29,823 bases of DNA from a virus. This document shows positions 12,951-20,963 of this stretch, piece after piece. The translations under genes were made by a program, and so were the position numbers. Location: IMG/VR virus record IMGVR_UViG_3300032291_001438, positions 1-29,823 of that record; one strand, given 5' to 3'. The notes under the pieces were generated by a model that was not told the DNA's origin, did no database searches, and was given only the letters and a program-made list of their open reading frames with translations. Each line of letters opens with the position of its first letter. The first letter of the stretch is position 1.

Positions 12951-13628
12951 ATGAAGAAGGAAGTAAAGATAGTAGTACCAAACGATTGGAGTGCAGTAAC
13001 TCTAAAGAAGTATTTGGATTTAAGAAAAGATATGGCTAACTATGAAGATGATAAAGATGCAGTTGTAGCTTGTATGTTTCACCACCTATGTGATTTCCCA
13101 GTTGAATACATAAACGGATTAAGATATGATACATACAATCAGATAGTAACTGATTTAGTTAGCTTTCTAAATAAGATTGAGTATCCTCTACAAAAGCTTA
13201 TACACATAGATGGGATTGAGTATGGATTCGAACCTAACCTATCACAAATGGCATATGGTGCTTATGTAGATATTACTAAGTATGAAAGCATAAACATAGA
13301 TGATAATTGGGCAGAGATAATGAGTATCCTATACAGGCCTGTTACAAAGAAGGTTGGACAACTATATGAGATACAACCATATTCAGGCAACATAGATAAA
13401 GATAGATTCCTAAACGTAAGTATGGATAAACACTTTGGTGCAGTTTTTTTTTTCAAAAGTTTACTGATGGACTTATCCAAAGATACCCTGAGCTCTTTGA
13501 TGGACCTCAAGGAGATATCTCCCAACATCAGCACAACTTTGGAAAGAAGTGGAAAGCTTATCCATCAATTGTCCAACTTGCCAATGGTGACATCCAACGA
13601 ATTGACGAAGTTACTAAAGAACCCTTAG
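12951..13628 (+). CDS. Tail assembly chaperone, unshifted product (G-like)
   Basis: This is the 225-aa zero-frame product. The pattern VPNDWSAVTLKKYLDLRK, GIEYGFEPNLSQMAYGAYVD, SILYRPVTKKVG and HFGAVFFF is one I know from tail assembly chaperones of Bacteroidota siphophages (beta strands, then the RPV segment). After the T10 run (13444-13453) this frame continues for 58 codons and stops at 13626-13628. In lambda-like phages the G protein binds the tape measure protein during tail assembly. Its gene is usually next to the tape measure gene; here it follows the terminase, on the other side of the genome. See the overlapping -1 frame entry. Confidence 0.7.
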   Translation: MKKEVKIVVPNDWSAVTLKKYLDLRKDMANYEDDKDAVVACMFHHLCDFPVEYINGLRYDTYNQIVTDLVSFLNKIEYPLQKLIHIDGIEYGFEPNLSQMAYGAYVDITKYESINIDDNWAEIMSILYRPVTKKVGQLYEIQPYSGNIDKDRFLNVSMDKHFGAVFFFKSLLMDLSKDTLSSLMDLKEISPNISTTLERSGKLIHQLSNLPMVTSNELTKLLKNP

Positions 13629-13717
13629 AGAAGTGCCTGTTGTTTTTGGCTTTCAAAGCTGATGAGGCATTCATAGAAGAGTTGATGTATAAGGAAGCAA
13701 TTAAGAAAGGTGGATAG
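12951..13717 (+). CDS. Tail assembly chaperone, -1 frameshift fusion (GT-like)
   Basis: A -1 shift in the T10 run joins residue 167 of the zero frame to an ORF in the -1 frame (re-read at 13451, stop at 13715-13717), giving 255 aa. The new part reads FQKFTDGLIQRYPELFDGPQ, then FGKKWKAYPSIVQLANGDIQ, RIDEVTKEPLEKCLLFLAFK and a Lys-rich end. The FGxKW-x-YxSI-x-x-LAxGDIxxxDEVTKxPLxxCLxxLAF pattern is what I expect of the T-domain of such chaperones. The -1 ORF has no ATG near its start, so it needs frameshifting, or the T-run length is wrong. The sequence gives both frames open for 174 bases with unusual third-position C use for this genome. Confidence 0.72.
13444..13453 (+). other. T10 slippery run, putative -1 frameshift site
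   Basis: Zero-frame codons are GTT TTT TTT TTC. The heptamer T TTT TTT (13445-13451) is a canonical X XXY YYZ type slippery site; a run of ten T could also give transcriptional slippage. A weak hairpin CAAAGA/TCTTTG lies at 13478-13499, further away than normal stimulators. Confidence 0.65.
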
Positions 13718-13731
13718 TATATCATACTTTT
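13716..13731 (+). terminator. Weak terminator-like hairpin
   Basis: AGTAT (13716-13720) pairs with ATACT (13724-13728) around a three-base loop, followed by a T/C-rich run. The stem is short and A/T-rich and overlaps the stop of the -1 frame. Weak support only. Confidence 0.25.
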
Positions 13732-13741
13732 TCTTCTTTAA

Positions 13742-13752
13742 TTGTTAAAGTA
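13742..13752 (+). promoter_or_regulatory. TTGTTAAA element before 13774
   Basis: TTGTTAAAGTA is 32 nt before the ATG of the small Cys protein, which heads the fibre gene cluster. It stands in the 56-base gap after the tail chaperone genes. Confidence 0.45.
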
Positions 13753-13773
13753 TAAAAAAGAAATAAACCTATT

Positions 13774-14022
13774 ATGGGAACACCTGCATATAGACAAAAC
13801 CAACGTAAAAATAGTGGAATATATCTAGGGCCAACTAGAGGTAAATCATCTCCAAAGAACTCAAGAATGGGTTGTTTGTGTTTGAATACCGACACATATT
13901 CAAAAAAATGTTGCAATGGTGCTTTACAACAGCAAGGAATTGGACAAACGCAAGGACCTCCAATACAAAGAGGAGCGTTTAGTTCTGGGTTCTCATCAGG
14001 ATTTGATATAGGAAATATATAA
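13774..14022 (+). CDS. Small Cys-rich virion-associated protein
   Basis: This 82-aa protein has a central motif RMGCLCLNTDTYSKKCCNGA then LQQQGIGQ. The GCLC-x(n)-YSxxCC(N/D)G-x(n)-QGIG motif recurs in small proteins of many Bacteroidota phages, encoded near tail genes. The four cysteines could form a metal site or disulphides. The N-terminus is basic and the C-terminus is Gly/Ser/Phe-rich. It stands 18 bases before the collagen-like fibre. Function is unknown; a small structural or fibre-linked part is a reasonable guess. Confidence 0.6.
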   Translation: MGTPAYRQNQRKNSGIYLGPTRGKSSPKNSRMGCLCLNTDTYSKKCCNGALQQQGIGQTQGPPIQRGAFSSGFSSGFDIGNI

Positions 14023-14040
14023 AAATTAAAGATATAACAC

Positions 14041-17000
14041 ATGTCTCAATTAAACAAAACGCAGTTAGAACAAGAAAACCAAACTAACTTCCCAAATAAC
14101 AATACAGGTTTTATAACTCCTACTAGACTAAGAGAGTTTAATACTGATATGATTGACTCAATGACAACTGAAGGTCAATTCAATTCTGCTTCATCATCAT
14201 TAAGTGCATCAATAGCAATGCTTGAATTACAAGTAGATGCATTAGTATTATCAGGTAGTGGTGTTGTAATATTAGATGAAGGTGTATCACAGGGCTCAGC
14301 TACAACATTAAACTTTGTTGGACCTACTATACAAGTAAGTGTAACAGGTTCACAAGCTAACATATATGCTAACACATCTGGATTAGCAACAACTGGTTCT
14401 AATACATTTAGAGGTGGACAACAAATAAGTGGAAGTAGTGGAGTTACGGGTTCATTCAGTATAACAGGTAGTTTAATAATAAATGGAACATCATATGCAT
14501 CAGCAACAAGTGGAACATCCGGCACCGGAGGTACATCAGGTACGTCTGGGACTAGTGGAACGAATGGAACGGCTGGAACAGGCGGTTCATCAGGTTCGTC
14601 TGGAACAAGTGGAACTTCGGGAAGCAGTGGTTCGTCTGGTTCATCAGGTTCAAGCGGTTCAAGTGGAACTTCAGGAACTAGTGGAACATCAGGTACAAAC
14701 GGTACGGCTGGTAGTGGAGGTTCATCAGGAACTTCAGGCACTTCGGGCACAAGCGGAACATCTGGATTAGATGGTTCGCAAGGTGTAAGTGGAACTGCGG
14801 GAAGCAGTGGTTCTTCTGGAAGTTCAGGTTCATCTGGTTCAAGCGGTACATCGGGTACTTCTGGAACAAGCGGAACATCTGGTTCTAGTGGAAGTAGTGG
14901 TTCATCAGGTTTGTCTGGAACTGCTGGTACATCTGGTACATCTTTTCTATGGAGAGGAGATTGGAATAGTGGAACATCTTATAATATAAATGATGTAGTA
15001 TCATATAATGGTAGTTCATACATAGCAATAAATGGAGTTGGTAATACAAACCAAAATCCAGCAATACAAACTGCGTTTTGGTCATTAGTAGCATTAGCAG
15101 GAACAAACGGAACTGCTGGTAGTGGTGGTTTATCAGGTACTTCTGGAACAAGCGGAACATCTGGTGTTTCTGGTTCTTCAGGCTCATCTGGTTCATCAGG
15201 AAGTAGTGGAAGCAGTGGAAGTAGTGGAACATCAGGCACTAGTGGAGTTGATGGAACAGGCGGAAGTTCTGGAAGTTCTGGATTAAATGGAACATCTGGC
15301 ACAAGCGGTACATCAGGTACTTCTGGTAGTAGTGGTTCAAGCGGAAGCAGTGGAAGTAGTGGAACATCTGGTAGTTCAGGTATAAACGGAACATCGGGTA
15401 CATCGGGAGCAAGTGGTGATTTATATCGTACAACTTCAGTAACTTCATTTACATTAGGTAACGCAGGAACAATAACAGTAGGTACTGGATTAGCATATTC
15501 AGTAGCACAATCAATAATAATAGTATATGATGCTAACAACTTCCAAGAGTGTGAGGTAATAACTTACAATAGTGGAACGGGAGCATTACAATTTGCTGCA
15601 CCAACTAGAACTGTTGGTAGTGGCACATATTCAGCATGGACTGTAAACTTAGATGGTGCAAGTGGTGGAGATGGTTCTTCGGGTACTTCTGGTACATCTG
15701 GATTAACTGGAACTTCTGGTGTTAATGGTTCATCTGGTTCATCAGGAAGTAGTGGAACAAGCGGCACTTCTGGTACAAGCGGAACTTCTGGTTCTTCTGG
15801 TTCAAGTGGTAGCAGCGGTTCAAGCGGTAGTAGTGGAACATCTGGTACTTCTGGTAGCTCATTTACTTGGAGAGGACAATGGAACTCAATTGACATTTAT
15901 GTAGTAAACGATGTAGTAGAATATGATGGTAGCTCTTATATATGTGTAGTAGGTAATACTGATGAAGACCCAATAGCATATCCAGACAAATGGGATTTAG
16001 TAGCTCAAGCAGGAACAAATGGAACTGCTGGTTCAAGCGGTACTTCGGGCAGTTCAGGTTCTTCTGGAACATCAGGAACTTCTGGTACTTCTGGTACATC
16101 GGGAACATCAGGTATAAATGGTACAAATGGAAGTAGTGGTACTTCGGGTACATCTGGGACTAGTGGAAGTAGTGGTACTTCGGGCACTTCTGGTACAAGC
16201 GGTGTAAATGGAGTAGCAGGTAGTAGTGGGACATCAGGTACTTCTGGTACTTCTGGAATCAATGGTGTAGCTGGTAGCAGTGGAACTTCTGGAACAAGCG
16301 GTACATCTGGTACAAGTGGAAGTAGTGGAGCAAATGGTTCATCCGGTAGTAGTGGAACATCTGGTACTTCAGGTTCAAGTGGAATAAATGGAGTAGCTGG
16401 AAGTAGTGGAACATCAGGAACAAGCGGTGTAAACGGACTTGCTGGAAGTAGTGGTTCATCAGGTACTTCTGGAACATCAGGAGCAACAACAATATCAACA
16501 ATAGCTGATGATGGAATTGTACAGGGTACTGCAACATTCTTAAACTTTAGTGGAAGTGGTGTTACTGCAACTGTAAATTCAAACACAGCATCTATTATAA
16601 TATCTGGTGGTGGTGGAAGTGGAGCAGGATTCCCATTCTCTGGTTCTGCTGAAATAACAGGTTCTTTAATTGTAACTGGTAGTTACAGAAGTTTAGTTGT
16701 ATCAACATCAATAGCTTCAAATACATCATCAATAGATTTATCAAAAGGTAATTATTTTACTGCTGGTGTTAGTGGAAGTACATTCTTTAATTTCCAAAAT
16801 GCTAAAGCTGGTCAAACTGCTGAAATAATTGTGACTACATTAACAAATGGGGCATTAGCAACATTTGATACTCAATCTGTGTACTTTGCAGATGCTACAT
16901 TTTATGGACCAACTGTACCATCTCAATCAATAGATTTATTAAATGTATTCGTAAAAGATAACAATAATATTTTAATAGTACCAGATAAAAACTTTATAAA

Positions 17001-17856
17001 ATATCAAGTTAGTGAAGCTGTAACTGCATCTTATTTAGTAGTAGCAGGTGGAGGAGCTGGAGCTTATACTGGATTTAATGGTGGACGTAGTGGAGGTGGT
17101 GGTGCTGGTGGATATCGTAATTCATTTGGTACTGAATATTCAGGTGGAAATAGTGCAACTGAAACACCATTAACAATTGCTTTAGGAACTTCTTATACTG
17201 TAACTGTTGGGGCAGGTGGAACTTTAAGAGGGTCTGGTTCATTATCTCAATTTAGTTCAGTTATATCAACCGGAGGTGGTGGGGGTGGTATTATGGATAA
17301 TGTTGGTGGAGCTGCTGGAGCAGGAGGAAGTGGTGGTGGAGCTGGTGCTAATGGTTCTGGTGGAAGTACATTAGCAGGTGGTTTAGGTATTTCTACTCAA
17401 GGATTTAATGGAGGTACTACTGCAGCTGGTTCTGATGTTGCTGGTTCTGGTGGAGGTGGTGCTGGAGCAGTTGGTGGAAATGGAGCTAGTGCAGTTGGTG
17501 GAGCTGGTGGAACCGGATTAGCATCATCAATCACAGGCACTTCTGTAACTAGAGCTGGTGGTGGTGGTGCATATGGTGGTAATAGTGGTGGAGCTGGAGG
17601 AGATGGTGGTGGTGGAGCTGGAGGAACTGGTGGTGGAACTGCGGTAGCAGGTACTGCAAATACTGGAGGTGGTTCAGGTGGTGAATCTTCTGGAAATGGT
17701 GAACCTGGCGGTAGTGGTGTAGTAATCATTAGATTTCCAGCAACATTAACAGCAACATTCACTGGAGGTGTAACACAAACAACATCAACTATTGGATTAG
17801 CAAAAGTTGCTACTATAACTGCAGCTGGTGTAAGTGATACTGTAACATTTAGTTAA
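14041..17856 (+). CDS. Collagen-like tail fibre with binding modules and Gly-rich C-terminus
   Basis: This 1271-aa protein is the largest in the genome. Residues 1-150 form a beta-rich head with a DEGVSQGSATTLNFVG module (79-110). Residues about 157-300, 360-455, 545-600 and 660-812 are collagen-like Gly-X-Y repeats, nearly all GTSG, GSSG and GTNG. Three globular inserts interrupt them: two paralogous modules (about 301-355 and 606-660; WRGDWNSGTSYNINDVVSYN and WRGQWNSIDIYVVNDVVEYD) resembling carbohydrate-binding domains of the CBM5/12 type, and a beta domain at 458-545. Residues 823-855 repeat the head module (DDGIVQGTATFLNFSG). Residues about 998-1240 are a Gly-rich domain starting YLVVAGGGAG. 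I infer a trimeric fibre or capsid appendage that binds host glycans. Confidence 0.75.
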   Translation: MSQLNKTQLEQENQTNFPNNNTGFITPTRLREFNTDMIDSMTTEGQFNSASSSLSASIAMLELQVDALVLSGSGVVILDEGVSQGSATTLNFVGPTIQVSVTGSQANIYANTSGLATTGSNTFRGGQQISGSSGVTGSFSITGSLIINGTSYASATSGTSGTGGTSGTSGTSGTNGTAGTGGSSGSSGTSGTSGSSGSSGSSGSSGSSGTSGTSGTSGTNGTAGSGGSSGTSGTSGTSGTSGLDGSQGVSGTAGSSGSSGSSGSSGSSGTSGTSGTSGTSGSSGSSGSSGLSGTAGTSGTSFLWRGDWNSGTSYNINDVVSYNGSSYIAINGVGNTNQNPAIQTAFWSLVALAGTNGTAGSGGLSGTSGTSGTSGVSGSSGSSGSSGSSGSSGSSGTSGTSGVDGTGGSSGSSGLNGTSGTSGTSGTSGSSGSSGSSGSSGTSGSSGINGTSGTSGASGDLYRTTSVTSFTLGNAGTITVGTGLAYSVAQSIIIVYDANNFQECEVITYNSGTGALQFAAPTRTVGSGTYSAWTVNLDGASGGDGSSGTSGTSGLTGTSGVNGSSGSSGSSGTSGTSGTSGTSGSSGSSGSSGSSGSSGTSGTSGSSFTWRGQWNSIDIYVVNDVVEYDGSSYICVVGNTDEDPIAYPDKWDLVAQAGTNGTAGSSGTSGSSGSSGTSGTSGTSGTSGTSGINGTNGSSGTSGTSGTSGSSGTSGTSGTSGVNGVAGSSGTSGTSGTSGINGVAGSSGTSGTSGTSGTSGSSGANGSSGSSGTSGTSGSSGINGVAGSSGTSGTSGVNGLAGSSGSSGTSGTSGATTISTIADDGIVQGTATFLNFSGSGVTATVNSNTASIIISGGGGSGAGFPFSGSAEITGSLIVTGSYRSLVVSTSIASNTSSIDLSKGNYFTAGVSGSTFFNFQNAKAGQTAEIIVTTLTNGALATFDTQSVYFADATFYGPTVPSQSIDLLNVFVKDNNNILIVPDKNFIKYQVSEAVTASYLVVAGGGAGAYTGFNGGRSGGGGAGGYRNSFGTEYSGGNSATETPLTIALGTSYTVTVGAGGTLRGSGSLSQFSSVISTGGGGGGIMDNVGGAAGAGGSGGGAGANGSGGSTLAGGLGISTQGFNGGTTAAGSDVAGSGGGGAGAVGGNGASAVGGAGGTGLASSITGTSVTRAGGGGAYGGNSGGAGGDGGGGAGGTGGGTAVAGTANTGGGSGGESSGNGEPGGSGVVIIRFPATLTATFTGGVTQTTSTIGLAKVATITAAGVSDTVTFS
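14509..16485 (+). repeat. Collagen-like minisatellite region
   Basis: The DNA is a set of nine-base (three-codon) near-repeats built from GGA/GGT, AGT/TCA/TCT/ACA and the like, interrupted by three unique stretches (14938-15110, 15413-15670 and 15853-16015). The synonymous codons vary heavily, which limits recombination between copies. The tract invites length variation, and its exact length from short reads deserves caution. Confidence 0.8.
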
Positions 17857-17877
17857 AATATAAAATAAAGATAGAAT

Positions 17878-18246
17878 ATGGCACATTACGCAATATTAAA
17901 TGAAAATGACTATGTAAGACAAGTCATAGTTGGAAAGAATGAAGATGAAATCGTGTTAGATGATAATGGAAATCCTATTGATTGGGAAGTATATTATGGA
18001 GCTAAAAGAACATCATATAACACATGGAAAGGAGTACACAAATTAGGTGGAACTCCTTTCAGAAAGAATTATGCAGGACCTGGTTTCTTTTATGATAGAA
18101 GAAGAGATGCATTTATACCACCTAGACAATTTCCTTCTTGGTTATGGAATGAAGAAGAATGTAATTGGAATCCACCACAACCGTACCCTAACGATGGTAA
18201 TGGATATTATTGGGATGAATTTACAACAACTTGGAAATCTTTATAA
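17878..18246 (+). CDS. Conserved phage structural protein (MAHYAxLNENxxV type)
   Basis: The 122-aa protein starts MAHYAILNENDYVRQVIVGK, then TSYNTWKGVH and GTPFRKNYAGPGFFYDRRRD, and ends YPNDGNGYYWDEFTTTWKSL. This pattern (MAHFAxLDENNxVxxVIV ... SYNTxxGxH ... FRKNYAGxGxxYDxxRDAF) is familiar from marine T4-like, T7-like and Pelagibacter phages. It is a small conserved protein of unknown function, probably virion-linked. It lies 21 bases after the fibre gene, in the same operon. Confidence 0.75.
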   Translation: MAHYAILNENDYVRQVIVGKNEDEIVLDDNGNPIDWEVYYGAKRTSYNTWKGVHKLGGTPFRKNYAGPGFFYDRRRDAFIPPRQFPSWLWNEEECNWNPPQPYPNDGNGYYWDEFTTTWKSL

Positions 18247-18304
18247 AGTATTTAAACAATACAAATACTACTCAAACTAATCTTAAATAAAAACCCAAAC
18301 TTAA

Positions 18305-18315
18305 TTGTTAAATAA
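18305..18315 (+). promoter_or_regulatory. TTGTTAAA element before 18330
   Basis: TTGTTAAATAA is 25 nt before the ATG of the spike-base-like gene. The whole leader is nearly identical to that at 20228, with both followed by A-rich AAATAAA runs. Confidence 0.45.
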
Positions 18316-18329
18316 ATAAAAATAAAAAT

Positions 18330-18611
18330 ATGAAATTAGAAACACAACAATCATATGTAACTAATCCACAATTCGTAGGTGGTGTAGCTGTAACTCCAGT
18401 ATCTGGTTCTACATTTGCAAACTTTAACGAAAACAATCCTCAATTTGGATTTGTAGCAGGTGGACTATATGTTGGAAAGGAAGGAGATTTAGTAGTAAAA
18501 ACTTATGATAGTTCAGTATTGACATTTGCATCAGCATCAGGATTCATACCTGGTATTATTACTGCTGTATCAGCATCTTCTACTGCACAAATCATTATTG
18601 CTTTAAGATAA
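18330..18611 (+). CDS. Small beta protein, spike-base/decoration-like
   Basis: This 93-aa protein has the layout of the small phage spike-base family (RCAP_Rcc01079 type): residues about 45-90 read FVAGGLYVGKEGDLVVKTYD, then LTFASASGFIPGIITAVSAS and a final IIIAL. The pattern is GGLYVGxxGDLxV ... VxFxxVxxGxxxPIxxxxV ... xIIAL. In other phages such proteins sit at the base of tail spikes. Here it lies directly before a Gly-rich fibre, with nine bases between, which fits an adaptor. It could also be a capsid decoration protein. Confidence 0.55.
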   Translation: MKLETQQSYVTNPQFVGGVAVTPVSGSTFANFNENNPQFGFVAGGLYVGKEGDLVVKTYDSSVLTFASASGFIPGIITAVSASSTAQIIIALR

Positions 18612-18620
18612 TAAAAATAT

Positions 18621-20201
18621 ATGCCTACTTTAAATCTAAATTATAACACAACTCCCACATTAGGAGAAGGTAAACGTAAATCACCTAGATACCAAGCTCA
18701 ATATATTATTGTAGCAGGTGGAGGTGGTTCAGCCGGTGGTGGAAATTTAAAAGCTGGACAAGCTGGAAATGGGGGGCAAGTATTACAAGCAGCGTATTGC
18801 TTTGAAGCAAACTCAAACTATTCAGTAAGAATTGGTGATGGGGGAAATGGTGGAGCGGTAAGTGGCAGTTTAGCTATAACTACTGGTTCATCAGGTCAAA
18901 CTTCATCACTTGCTGAAGTAATTGCATTAGGAGGAAATGGTGGAGTTTATCAAAGTGCGGTAACAAATTCATTTTTTGGTGGAGCAGGTAATAACGGAGT
19001 TTATCCTCCATCAAATGGTAATGGTGGTTCGGGTTCTCAATGGGTTTATAACTTAGAAGGATGTCTTCCTCCATTTACAGGATGTCATGGTGGTGAATAT
19101 ATTACATCATCTTATTATTCTGGTGGTGGAGCTGGCTTTATAGTTGGTGTTCCTGTCATAGAATATATGATTATCGGTGGTGGAGGTGGTGGTGCCTTTA
19201 AAGGAGGTGGCTGGGGAGGTGAATGGAACACAGGTTCATTTACAGCATTCCCATCTGAATCTTTTGCAATTAGTGTAGGTACTGGTGGTAAAAACGCTAT
19301 TACAACAGCATTTCCTAATAACTATGGTTTTATTGGTACATCATCTTTTATATCCGGTTCAAATGTAACTACTCCTTTATTTTTAACAGCAAGTGGTGGA
19401 AAAGGTGGAGCTGGAGGAACAGACCCTGAAAATGGTCTTGGTGGTGGTTCTGGTGGTGGTGTATATCCATATTCTTCATCAAATGACCAAAATGGTGCTA
19501 ATGGTATTCAATGGTTAGATGGATTCTACTATGGTGGTGGTGGTGGAGCATCAAGAGAAAACCCTATACCTGGTAATGGTAATGGTGGCTGGGGTGGAGG
19601 AGCTAATGGTGGAGGTTCTACTTCAACAGGTTCATTTGGTGGTGATGACCAAACATTCTATCCATTTGGAATTTATTCAGGCCCTCCGGGTTTGCCTGGT
19701 AATATTCAAGTTAATAGAAATGTTTTTGGAAATGGTATGGGTGCTGGTGCCTCTGGTTTAAGAACAGGTGGTGAAACTGGAGGAGCTGGTGGTAATGGTA
19801 CTGTAGTTTTAAGATATTCAGGAGCTCCAGTAGCAACTGGTGGTGAGATTATAACTTCAGGTTCTTTCACATATCACTATTTCGCATCTTCATCTAATTT
19901 TAATATGACACTTAGTGATTTATTAATTAGACCAGGAGCACCTGGTGAAAGTGGAGCAGTAACTGGTTCTAACGCAGCAAATAATACTGGTGGTGGTGCA
20001 GGAGGCTCATTCTATAATATATCAGGTTCTAAGGGTGGAAGTGGTTTTGTAGCATTTAGATATGAAGGATTAATTGTTAGTGCTAGTGGTGGTCAAATTA
20101 TTAATACTGACCATTATACTTACCATATCTTTACATCAAGCGGAAACTTTTATTCAGGAGAAGGAAATACTCAAAATCCAAACATTAACCCTTGTGGATA
20201 A
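18621..20201 (+). CDS. Gly-rich fibre/appendage protein
   Basis: This 526-aa protein is built from repeats of a Gly-rich domain. The first starts YIIVAGGGGSAGGG (about residue 27) with YSVRIGDGGNGG; the second starts IEYMIIGGGGGGAFKGGG (about 180) with FAISVGTGGKN; more GGGG blocks follow. Two C-terminal motifs (GGEIITSGSFTYHYFASSSN and GGQIINTDHYTYHIFTSSGN) are paralogous. The pattern [YF]x[IV]VAGGGG ... Y.V.[IV]G.GG is the glycine-rich domain of tail fibre and appendage proteins of many phages. It is related to the C-terminal domain of the protein at 14041, so these two probably act in one complex. A single Cys lies at the second-last position. Confidence 0.7.
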   Translation: MPTLNLNYNTTPTLGEGKRKSPRYQAQYIIVAGGGGSAGGGNLKAGQAGNGGQVLQAAYCFEANSNYSVRIGDGGNGGAVSGSLAITTGSSGQTSSLAEVIALGGNGGVYQSAVTNSFFGGAGNNGVYPPSNGNGGSGSQWVYNLEGCLPPFTGCHGGEYITSSYYSGGGAGFIVGVPVIEYMIIGGGGGGAFKGGGWGGEWNTGSFTAFPSESFAISVGTGGKNAITTAFPNNYGFIGTSSFISGSNVTTPLFLTASGGKGGAGGTDPENGLGGGSGGGVYPYSSSNDQNGANGIQWLDGFYYGGGGGASRENPIPGNGNGGWGGGANGGGSTSTGSFGGDDQTFYPFGIYSGPPGLPGNIQVNRNVFGNGMGAGASGLRTGGETGGAGGNGTVVLRYSGAPVATGGEIITSGSFTYHYFASSSNFNMTLSDLLIRPGAPGESGAVTGSNAANNTGGGAGGSFYNISGSKGGSGFVAFRYEGLIVSASGGQIINTDHYTYHIFTSSGNFYSGEGNTQNPNINPCG

Positions 20202-20227
20202 AAAAATAACTATAAAAAAGAGTACAA

Positions 20228-20238
20228 TTGTTAAATAA
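20228..20238 (+). promoter_or_regulatory. TTGTTAAA element before the capsid operon
   Basis: TTGTTAAATAA lies 27 nt before the scaffold ATG, in a 53-base gap. It would start the transcript for scaffold and major capsid protein, which the hairpin at 21936 may attenuate. Confidence 0.5.
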
Positions 20239-20254
20239 ATAAAAAATAAATAAT

Positions 20255-20950
20255 ATGAATCCAAAACACGTATTAAGTAAGATTATGGCCGTTCTTTCTG
20301 CAAAGGAAGAGGTTTTATTCACTTACGCTAGATTGGCTGATGGAGCGATAGTAGAGTCTCCAACATTTGACTTAGGAGAAACTGTTGAAGTAGTAACTGA
20401 AGATGGTAAAACTCCAGCACCAGATGGATACCACGATTTAGAATTAAAAGATGAATCAGGTAACGAAGTGTACATTAGAGTAAAGACCGAAGGCGGTGTA
20501 ATTACTGAAAGAGAAAATGTTGAGGAAGCTAAACCAGCTGCAAAAGCAGAATTTGAAAGCGTAGCAGGTGAAGATATTGGAGGTGGTGAAGGTGAAGCTG
20601 ATGAGCAAACCGATACTGCTGAACCATTGACAGAAGATACTGATATGAAAAAAGTAATCCAAAAATTACAATATCGTATTGAAGAGATGGAAAAGAAAAT
20701 GCAATCAATGGAAGAAATGTTTCCAAAGCCATCAGGTGAAGAAACAATATATGATGGTAAAGGAGCTGAAGAAACTAAGGAAATCAAACCTGAAATGATG
20801 GCAGCTGTTGACCCAGAAGAGGAAGAGGAAGAACTTCCAAAATTAGATGGAGCTCCTGTTGAGGAAAAAGCACCATTTAAAGCAAAACAAAATTTCGGTA
20901 AGAAAATAATGACTCCACAGTCTTCTTTCTTATCTAAACTATATAACTAA
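20255..20950 (+). CDS. Putative capsid scaffold protein
   Basis: This 231-aa protein is strongly acidic (EEEEEELP; GGGEGEADEQTDTAEP). Residues 1-90 form a small beta-rich domain (LFTYARLADGAIVESPTFDL, YIRVKTEGG). A coiled coil follows (about 129-158: MKKVIQKLQYRIEEMEKKMQ), then a disordered acidic part and a basic C-terminus (APFKAKQNFGKKIMTPQSS). It is immediately upstream of the major capsid gene, 13 bases away, and acidic coiled-coil proteins with basic C-termini in this place are typically scaffolds whose C-terminus contacts the capsid protein. The XkdF-like protease elsewhere would digest it. There is no sequence family I can name firmly. Confidence 0.65.
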   Translation: MNPKHVLSKIMAVLSAKEEVLFTYARLADGAIVESPTFDLGETVEVVTEDGKTPAPDGYHDLELKDESGNEVYIRVKTEGGVITERENVEEAKPAAKAEFESVAGEDIGGGEGEADEQTDTAEPLTEDTDMKKVIQKLQYRIEEMEKKMQSMEEMFPKPSGEETIYDGKGAEETKEIKPEMMAAVDPEEEEEELPKLDGAPVEEKAPFKAKQNFGKKIMTPQSSFLSKLYN

Positions 20951-20963
20951 AATAAAAATTAAA

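Noticed and set aside
13444-13453. T10 run only as an assembly error that splits one gene
   Set aside because: Not excluded, but the open zero frame downstream, the unusual composition of the shared stretch and the known -1 frameshift in this gene family make programmed slippage the better reading.
14175-16586. Long minus-strand ORFs rich in Pro, Glu and Val opposite the collagen-like gene
   Set aside because: They are the antisense reading of the GTSG/GSSG repeats, which lack stops because of repeat composition. No leader or family supports them; the plus-strand gene explains the sequence.
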